From: Calonectria ilicicola
Lineage: Eukaryota; Ascomycota; Sordariomycetes; Hypocreales; Nectriaceae
Length of the DNA stretch: 64,000 nt
Direction of reading: 5' to 3'
Assembly (NCBI GenBank): GCA_020809705.1
Contig: CP085825.1
Span: forward strand, 7,440,001-7,504,000
This document shows, piece after piece, positions 55,401-64,000 of this stretch. Every line of letters starts with the position of its first letter. Position 1 is the first letter of the stretch. The position numbers and the translations under genes were made by a program. The notes below the pieces were generated by a model. That model ran no database searches and had not been told where the DNA came from. It was given only the letters and a program-made list of their open reading frames with translations.

Positions 55401-58400
55401 GGAATGGGCAAGGCATTCTACGAAAACATCTCTTCCTTCAAGTCAGATGTGTTGTCTTTCGATGGAATCTGTGTTTCCCACGGCTACCCATCCATCCTGT
55501 CTGTCATTACCGGAGAAGCAGATCTCCAGAATGCTTCTCCTCTTGTTTCTCAGCTGGGCACTGTCTGCTTGCAGATGGCTCTGAGCAACCTCTGGATTTC
55601 CCTTGGTATGAAGCCAGCCTTCGTTATAGGTCACAGTATTGGCGAATACGCCGCCTTGTACACCGCTGGTGTCTTGGCTGCAACAGAAGTCATTTATCTG
55701 GCCGGAGCAAGGGCCCAGCTCCTAGAGGCCCAATGTGAAGCTGGCACACATGCCATGCTTGCCGTGAAAGCCCCTCTGGCACAGTTCCAGCAGTTGTTCG
55801 ACCAGACCCCACTTGAAGTTTCTTGCTTCAACGGACCCAAGGATATCGTTCTCGGTGGAGAAGTTGCCGCCATTGACGAGTTGGCCCAGAAGCTGGCTAG
55901 CGCCAATATCAAGGCTACTAAGCTACATGTGCCATTTGCTTTCCACTCTGCCCAAGTTCAGCCAATTCTTGACGACCTCCAGAGTGTTTCCAGTGGTCTC
56001 ATGTTCCGTGCACCAAAGATTCCCGTTGTGTCCACACTCTTGGCTCAGATCGTTGGACCTGACGACTCCGCCAGCTTCAACCCTGAATACATCTCCCGTC
56101 ACTGCAGGGAAGCAGTCAACTTCAGTGGCGCCATCCAGAAGGCTACCGACGAGAAACTTATTGTCGCGGATACTCAGTTTATTGAGATTGGACCTCACAA
56201 TGTTTGCTCGATGCTACTGAAGGGCAACATTGGACAGACCGCCAATGTGGTTCCTTCGCTCTCTCGCCAGGAGGATGGTTGGACAGTGCTGACCCGCAGC
56301 CTTGTCTCGATCTATGAGGCCGGTCATGCCATCGACTGGAACCAGTTCCACTATGACTTCAAGGATTGCCACGAGGTTCTCCGCCTGCCAAGATACAGCT
56401 GGGATAACGAGAATCACTGGATCCAGTACATCAATGACTGGACACTAACCAAGGGAAATGCACCTGCCACAGCCGTCGTAAGCACGGCCCAAAAGGTCCA
56501 TGACTTCAGCACTTCTTCTGTTCACCAGATTGTCCAAGAAACCGTCGATGGTCCTATCTTGACACTCATCGCTCAATCTGACTTGGGCAGCCCATTGCTC
56601 GCTGAGGTCGCTCAGGGACACAGAGTCAACGGAGCCAAGCTTTGCACTTCGGTATGTTCTATATTTAATATTATCTACACGTCACAGAAACTAATATTTG
56701 ATAGTCGCTGTATGCCGATGTTGCATGCACTTTGGGACAGAGGGTCCTCGACAAGCACAAGCCGGACCTCGCAGGCTACTGCACTGAGGTTTTCGGCATG
56801 GCAATTGATAAGCCTCTCATCTTGAAGGAGGAAGGTCAAACCTTGTTCAGAGCTGAAGTGACCTACGACAAGAGCACACTCGCCGCTAAAATGTCCATTT
56901 ACAGCGTTGACTCTACTGGACGCAAGACCAACCACCATGCAAACTGTGGCCTTCGTTTCGAGAACCCCAACGTCTGGATGGAAGAATGGGACCGCACTCA
57001 TCACTTGGTTGATAGGAGCATCGAATGGCTCGAGAAGAGACAAGAGCAAGGATTTGACACCTCCTTCACCAAGGGCATGGTGTACAAGCTGTTCTCCATT
57101 CTGGTAGACTACCACGACGAATTCAAGGGTCTTCAGGATGTCATCCTCAACAGTGATGAGTATGAAGCTACTGCCAAGGTCAAGTTCCAGTCCAAGGAAG
57201 GCAACTTCTTCCAACATCCTTTGTTCATCGACAGCTGCGGTCAGACCACGGGTTTCCTGATGAACGGACACCAGAAGACTTCCATGGATCAGGTGTTCAT
57301 CAACCATGGATGGAGGTCTATGAAACTTGCCAAGCAGCTCAGCTACGATGTGACCTACCGCACCTATGTGCGCATGCGACCCGTCGATGGAACCAAGTAC
57401 GCGGGTGATCTTTACATCATTGAGGATGGTGTTATTGTTGCCGTCTTCGGAGGAATGACTGTAAGTTTTACACGGCCACCCACTTGAACCAAATGCTAAC
57501 CTTTCCCAGTTCCAAGGCGTTCCACGACGTGTCCTTGACACCGTCCTGCCACCTCTGAATGCTAAGCGGTCTAACCCAGCAGCCCGACCAGTTCCTGCAG
57601 CATCCCAGTTCAAGTCCGCTCCAACTCCAGCTGCAGCAACTCTGCAGCCCGTGCCTGCACCCGCCACGAGCGCCAAGTCTCAGATGAAGCCTCTGCTAAA
57701 TATTTTGGCTGATGAGATTGGTCTTGAACTCGACGCCCTTACCAGCGATCTTTCCTTCATAGACTATGGTATCGACTCATTAATCTCTCTTACCATGGCC
57801 GGCAGAATGCGCGAGGAGCTTGGCCTAGATGTCGAATCGGCTATATTCACAACATGCCAGACACTTGGTGACCTGCAGAAAGCCCTGGCACCTCAGATGT
57901 CAATCTCCATTGAAGCCCCTGCACCCCCACCTATTCAGACTTTCGAGCCCGCACTTGCTGCACCTGCTGCACCCGCTGTAAATGCCCACTCTCAGATGAA
58001 GCCGGTGCTAGCGATTTTGGCTGAAGAGATTGGTCTTGAAATCGACACCCTGACCAGCGATCTCGTTTTCACAGACTACGGTGTTGATTCATTGATCTCT
58101 CTTACCATGGCCGGCAGAATGCGTGAGGAGCTTGGCATGGATGTTGAATCCTCCATTTTCACAACCTGCACTACTATTGGTGACCTACAGCGAGCCCTTA
58201 TCGGTGAGGTTTCGTTTGAAGTCCCAACCCATTCCAGCACTTCTTCTGAGCCAGACACCGCGACAAACATCACCACGCCTTCTGAGACAGAGAGCATCGC
58301 AGATGTCAAGGGACAAAAGTCTAGGGTCTTGACAAAGACCCTGTCACAATACCAAGCTACTTCTGTCCTCCTCCAAGGCAAGACAAAGCAGCATGACCAC

Positions 58401-59156
58401 ACGCTGTTCTTGTTCCCTGACGGATCCGGTACTGCCAGTAACTACGCCAGCATCGACGCCGTTCTCCCTGATAGCGTGCTTATTTACGGCTTGAACTGCC
58501 CCTGGCTGAAGGATGCTGAACCCCTTCTTGAGTTCGGCTTGCAAGGCTTGACCAGCTTGTACGTCGCCGAGATCCGCCGCCGACAACCCCATGGTCCATA
58601 CAACTTTGGAGGCTGGTCAGCTGGTGGTATTTGCGCCTACGAAGCTGCAGTCATGTTGGCCAACCAAGGCGAGGTGATTGAGAACATTATCCTCTTGGAC
58701 TCTCCCAGGCCAATCGGTCTCAAGAAACTGCCACCTAAGCTTTTTGAGTTCTTGACCGCTAGTGGAATCTTTGATGCCGGTTCAGAAAAGCCACCTGCCT
58801 GGTTGATCAAGCATTTCCTGGTCTTCATTGAGGCACTGGACAAATGGCAGCCCGTCCCATGGCCTGCGGCCGTTCGCACCGGTGCGGAAGCACCCAAGAC
58901 ACACATTCTTTGGGCAGAGGACGGAGTCTGTAAATCTGAATCCGATTCCAGACCTGAGTACTCCGACGATGACCCTCGGGAAATGCAATGGCTGCTTGAG
59001 AACAGGACTGATTTCAGCCCCAACCGCTGGGATCTTTTGATCCATGGCGCTGAGATGGTTATTGAGCGTATCCCAAATGCCAACCACTTTACGATGATGA
59101 AGAAGGGAGAGAACAGCAAGGCACTAGCAGCCTTTTTGAGGGGGGTCTTTTCTTAA
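52407..59156 (+). CDS. Non-reducing iterative polyketide synthase, SAT-KS-AT-PT-ACP-ACP-TE
   Basis: Seven exons: 52407-52690, 52751-53036, 53103-54081, 54140-54367, 54424-56651, 56705-57460 and 57510-59156. Together they encode 2135 residues, a normal length for this class. Order and catalytic residues: SAT with Cys116 (GLCVG); KS from about 374 with Cys544 (DTACSSS), HGTGTQAGD and NIGHGES; malonyl AT with Ser997 (GHSIGEY); PT with His1325 (GHRVNG) and Asp1511 (FIDSCGQ); ACP1 Ser1677 (YGIDSL); ACP2 Ser1781 (YGVDSL); TE with Ser1957 (GWSAGG), LLDSPRP and NANHFTMM. All domains look functional and no reducing domain is present, so it should make an aromatic polyketide from malonyl-CoA. KS blocks such as [20 protein letters not shown] and [17 protein letters not shown] resemble the wA/naphthopyrone-type enzymes. 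The product is unknown. The FAD monooxygenase at 48283-49827 is the likely tailoring partner. Confidence 0.95.
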
Positions 59157-59939
59157 ACAATTGTGTATATTAGACATTTCCTTGAGCTCTTGAACGTATT
59201 GAAATTTCCTTTAGTATGAGATAATAAACCGGCTGTCCCATACTTTTCGCTTCCAAAGCACATTTGACTTGAGAACATGTTCACTTCGCCTCAATAACCA
59301 AAAGTTTAAATAACATTCATCTCATGCATTAGGCCCGATCTATGCTCCATACTTATCCGTAGAATGCTTGTCCTGACATTTCGGCAACGATGAAAGGCTA
59401 ATTAGCGCTTGCGTCTTATAATGCTTGTATCGTTGAAAGCGGTCCCGCTTTGGAGACGCGTCTAATAAAACTCAAGCGCCCTGTTACACACACACACGCA
59501 TACGCACACAGACGTCACAACATTTGACGCATCGTGGGCTTTTTTCTGACCACTGCCCAATTCAAACGCTTAGTTAGTCATTCTTCTTCACCACTTAGGC
59601 TTGCCGAAGTGGGCAATGAAAAACGTGAGCCCATGTGGTTTGCGTCACCCGGACGCAGTGAAATACTAGGGACATTGTGGGCAACTTCATATGAATCATA
59701 CAGGAGATCTCCTAATTGCTAAAAATAAGAATAATCACAGTTGGTCTGCTTAATGACTTTTTGCTCGAGTTTACGAAAGCTCTTCCTCTTCCCGGGTTTG
59801 ATTGATTTGATTGATCAGAATCTCTTTAAACTGATATCGGATTTGGTCCCGTGACCTTATCAGTGTGTGGCTGTGTGGCGCTGTGGCGCTGTGTTGCTTA
59901 AGGTCTGTTAGGGCCTACTAGCATAATTGCCTTCTTATT
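59157..59939. other. PKS 3' flank with simple repeats
   Basis: No gene seen. It contains a CA-rich microsatellite (about 59484-59510), GATTGATTTGATTGAT (about 59800-59815) and GTG/GCGCTGTG repeats (about 59864-59892), before composition changes sharply to A+T. Confidence 0.55.
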
Positions 59940-62900
59940 GACCTTTTGTTTCTTTTTTCTGAGTAATGGCGAGGAAGAGATAGATTATGTTAATTATAAG
60001 ATTATGATGATAGTAAAATATTATGATTATAGTTTCTTAATTGCTTTAATTAAAGCTAAGGTAATTAATTTTAATTTGGAAGTATAATGTATAAATCCAA
60101 TCTTTAATTATATTAAAATATTAAATGCTTTTTAGTTTATTTCTTAATATATATATTGTAGAAAGTATTAGAATTTAAGTTTATTTTGCTATTGTAGACC
60201 TTATTGAGATAAAGCTATTAGAGGAAATTTATAATATAAAAATTATTTATATTATAGCTCTTAGCTTAGTTAATTATTAGAAAATTTAATATATATGAAT
60301 TGTAAAAGACTATAGAATTTAGAATTATATAATATATATAATCTATGCCAATAGGAAGCTACTATTAAATGCATAAGGCATTTAATATACCAACTTTTTA
60401 ATAATGAATATTCGATTTATATATTTTGTTTATAATTATTTATAAGTGATTTATATACTCTTTATAATAACTACTATTTAAAAGCCCTAATAAAAGTAGA
60501 TTATATATTAACTTTAATAATAAATCAAACCCTTAAAGAGTAGCCTTTATAAATAATACAAGCAATACCCTTATAAGACCTAATATTAATTAATATAAAC
60601 CTAAATTAATATATCCTTACCAAATTATATTATTTCTTCTAATTTTATACCTAGATCTTATAAGCTAGGTATATCTCTACCTTTAATAGAATGGAACTAA
60701 TATTCCATCTTTAATAACTTTATTATTAATTACTTAAGATAGATTATTATTAATTATATAATAATTATATCTTTCTCACTTTAGAGTATAATCATTTTAT
60801 CAATCTTAGTTTACTTACTATACATTTTACTCTACACCCCTCTTATTAATTAAGAAAATAGACTAATATTGCTTAAATGGAAAAAGAAAGCTCTAATATT
60901 GCCACTATATTCATCTACTTTTTAATAATGGCTTAATTATATTAATTTACTTATATCTACCTTAAATTATTAAATTAATAGCTTTTTCTCATTTTCTATC
61001 CTTAGAACTACTGAAAGTTTTATTTATTCTTAGCTACCTGTAGATATTATTATAACTAGCTACATTTATTATAAACTTTTAAACTTATTATTAAGTAAAT
61101 ATAATATATGCTGGTTTCTATTTAATAAGATTATATAGAAAAGTACAACGAATTCAAGAAATATACTACTAGAAGCTATAGAAAAGGTCTAATAGCTTCT
61201 TAAGAATTATAACCCCTATATTAGAACTATATGATATATAGTAACTACTATTTAATCTAATATAATACCTATTACTATTAAATTAAGAGATTTCCTAGCT
61301 AATAGTAAGATTGCTATAATTATTAATATTTAAAACCTTAGCAAGATAAATCCTTATAAAGTTCTCTTTTTCTTTATAAAGGATAAAGTCAATTTATTAA
61401 TATTCTTTTATAATATTATAAGCTTCTTCAATATCCACTACTATTTCTATATAGCACCTTTGGCTAGGGAATATCTAATCTACATACCCTTAATAGATTA
61501 TTATACTAGGTAAATAATAATAAGTAATTAGAGATTAATAGCATTTATAATCTCACCTAACTTTAATAATACTATAATATAATTCTTAAAGAATCCTAAT
61601 TTTATTAATTTAATTAACTTACCTTAGAATATATAGTAGATATATTTTTATATATTAAAGACATTAAGTTATAATATTTAAAAATAAGCTATCTAACTTA
61701 AGCATCTGGTCTTAATTTAGATAATATTAATTTTAGTATTAATAGATTATAATATACCTTACTATTAAACTTTTTAGGCTCTTATGCTTAGGCATCTAGT
61801 TAAGTAGCTGATGCTCTTGCACTTGTATAAGAATTTAGAAAACTAATATTCTTTATAATTATAATTATAAACTCTCAATGGTTAGAAATCATATCCTAAT
61901 TACAACCAAATTAGCACTTTATAGAAGCTATAATAGTCATCTGTAGGGCATTTTATATGCAATTCCAATCCCTTAAGAGTTTTATAAAAAACCACTTTAG
62001 GTGAGCTATATATATAATTAGTATTATTAAGTTCTAAAAGTATGACTTGCTATATACATATATATTTCTTAAAATAAGTAATATATTAATTTATTAATAA
62101 TTATATATAAAATATAAGATTGATTACTAATTATATTTTAAGTATTTCTAGAATTAATTATAAAAGCTCTTAATTTAATTATATTTATAGAATTATCTTA
62201 CTTAACTATAGATATATTTTTATATAAAATAATACTATATATAAATATCTATAGCTACAATTACCTAAATAACACAAGATTATACTATAATAAAGATAGA
62301 TATTATAGATTTAGTTTTTCTCAACCAATATCAGATCATATAACAATCAACTTCCAAGGTTATATCTATTTTTAATACTAGCATAAAGAAGATACCTAGA
62401 TAGTCTTATATATACCCTCTTTAATATAATATATAAATTTACATATTCACATTAATATATACCTCTCTATCTATATTTTTATATATCTCTTTAAGTATTT
62501 ATTTAAAAGGCCAGACTATACTAGCTTTTGGTTGTAAGAAGATGTAAATAATAAAATCTTAAATGAATTCCATGATTATATCTCCGGCTAATATCTTTCT
62601 TTAATAGAAATTACTTATTAACTTCTCTCTTTCAATATTATCTTTAAATACCCCCTATATAATATCTTCTAATATATCTTAAAAATAAGTAATTAAGCTA
62701 GTTATAATGCTTAATAAACTAATCCTTTATAAGTGATCTTTTATAGTACTTTTAATAATCTAAATAATAGTACTTACTTTATCTAACTTACTTAAAGTTT
62801 TATATATAATATTACTATAATATATAGATCTTAGATTATACTTTAAAAGATAATTATATATTTATTTATTATATAGAAATAAAATATAGGTTATAATAAT

Positions 62901-64000
62901 AAATATTTATAAAAAGATATAATACTAAAGTAATTATATATATCTATAATATACCTCTATATATTAGAGAATTATTTTATTTATATACTTTACTTTAATA
63001 TTAAATTATTATTACTTTTATAGAATTATAAATAATTAATAATATTTAGTATATAATATATTAAGAAATAATAATTACCTTAAGTCTCTTCTAGAATATA
63101 TCTAAAGCTACTTACACTATAAAGAAGGCTATAGTATCATATTATTAACCTACTCAATTATAATTCTTATTTACCTTAATTATTTTAGATTTTCTTTTTT
63201 CTATAATTACTCTTTAGAATTAATTCCGTACTCTAATGTCCATAAACTTCTTACTCTACTACCATAAATAACAAGCTATATCATATACTTTACAATTAAT
63301 ATCTCAAATCTTAAAAGATTATAGAATATTATTAAATTAATTTAGACTTTTAAAACCTTCTTAAATAGAAGAAGAACTTAATATAAAACTATTTATATTT
63401 TCTAATCAATAATAAAAGCTTTTCTCAAATAACTAAAAAGATTATAATAAATTGAATCTAGAATAGTAAAATGTATTTGATACAATTTACTCTACAATTT
63501 CTCACAGCAGCTGCTTTTTTATTGACAGAAAGGCTAGATGAGGTAAGACCTTCTTAGTTAATATATTATATAATTATATTTAAGGAGAGGGAGGTATTAT
63601 TTATATTACTGGCTTAATAGTATTAAATATAATTTTTTACAAATATAATTATATAGTATACTTTATATTCGGAATTCTTATAAGAGAAAATTTATCTAAT
63701 CTAATATCTTCCATCCGATTTAATTCTAGGTAAGCTTCTATTATTAGATATATATTTTTTATTATATAGGAAGAATTATTTATAATAAATAAAGTAGTTA
63801 TTAAGTATATAGAAGAGCTTTTACAGAATATAATAGAGAATGATCATTTATTTAGATATAAAACCTTTGTTGGAATTGGGGATTTCCACCAAGTTACACC
63901 AATTACCCTATATATAACTATTACTACTGCAGTCTTTAATAGCTCAATCCAATCATCCTCACTATAGTTATATTTCTGGATTTTATAACTTTCAACTTTA
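59940..64000. repeat. A+T-rich island, probably RIP-decayed repeat DNA
   Basis: From about 59.94 kb to the window end the sequence is overwhelmingly A and T with very frequent TA steps. No frame of 60 codons or more is open on either strand. C survives mainly outside CA contexts, as expected after repeat-induced point mutation (C to T at CpA). A few less decayed patches remain (about 63485-63545 and 63870-63950). I could not identify the original elements; decayed retrotransposons are likely. The block continues beyond the window. Confidence 0.75.

Noticed and set aside
56675..57676. 333-codon minus-strand frame across PKS exons 6-7
   Set aside because: It lies antisense to well-supported PKS exons carrying the PT active-site Asp; shadow frame.
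1..64000. CRISPR arrays, bacterial operons, origins or phage genes
   Set aside because: No regularly spaced repeats and no prokaryotic gene organisation; all supported genes are fungal with spliceosomal introns.

Overview
This is nuclear DNA of a filamentous ascomycete, most likely a Sordariomycete and possibly Hypocreales. The evidence is short GT..AG introns (about 50-100 nt) with CTAAC/CTGAC-like branch sites, fungus-specific families (HET domain, Zn2Cys6 regulators, CBM18 chitin deacetylase, SAT-type non-reducing PKS, sphingolipid C9-methyltransferase), wide gene spacing, and a terminal block of extreme A+T content that looks RIP-decayed. The placement is inference from gene content; no marker gene is present. 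I see no tRNA or rRNA gene.

Layout. 0-10 kb: a small Ser-rich secreted (possibly GPI-anchored) protein, a chitin deacetylase with three chitin-binding modules, a 4.3 kb gene-free stretch, and a short C6 transcription factor whose zinc cluster is broken at the predicted splice junction. 12-23 kb: a small secreted Cys-rich protein, then five genes that look like one metabolic cluster: an Asp/Glu-racemase-family protein, two SDRs, a CipA/NmrA-like reductase and a Zn2Cys6 regulator. Their promoters carry CGG-type inverted repeats, including an exact 14-mer present in two of them. 26-41 kb: a siderophore-type MFS transporter, a sphingolipid C9-methyltransferase, an arrestin-like protein, a third SDR, an F-box protein convergent with a HET-domain protein, and a 3-hydroxyisobutyrate-dehydrogenase-like enzyme.

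41-48 kb is gene-poor. A Pro/Ser-rich hypothetical gene appears split by a 1.2 kb insertion with an 11-nt poly(A) end and 14-bp direct repeats. The reading frame resumes exactly after the second repeat. The insertion's 3' end resembles a second sequence at 13.45 kb, which suggests a dispersed poly(A)-type (non-LTR-like) retroelement family.

48-59 kb holds a divergent pair: a PaxM/AptC-type FAD monooxygenase and a 2135-residue non-reducing polyketide synthase (SAT-KS-AT-PT-ACP-ACP-TE) with all catalytic residues visible. Together they would make and oxidise an aromatic polyketide; the product cannot be named from sequence alone. From about 59.94 kb to the end the DNA is A+T-rich with no open frame of 60 codons or more. 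The PKS cluster therefore sits at the edge of what looks like a decayed repeat island.
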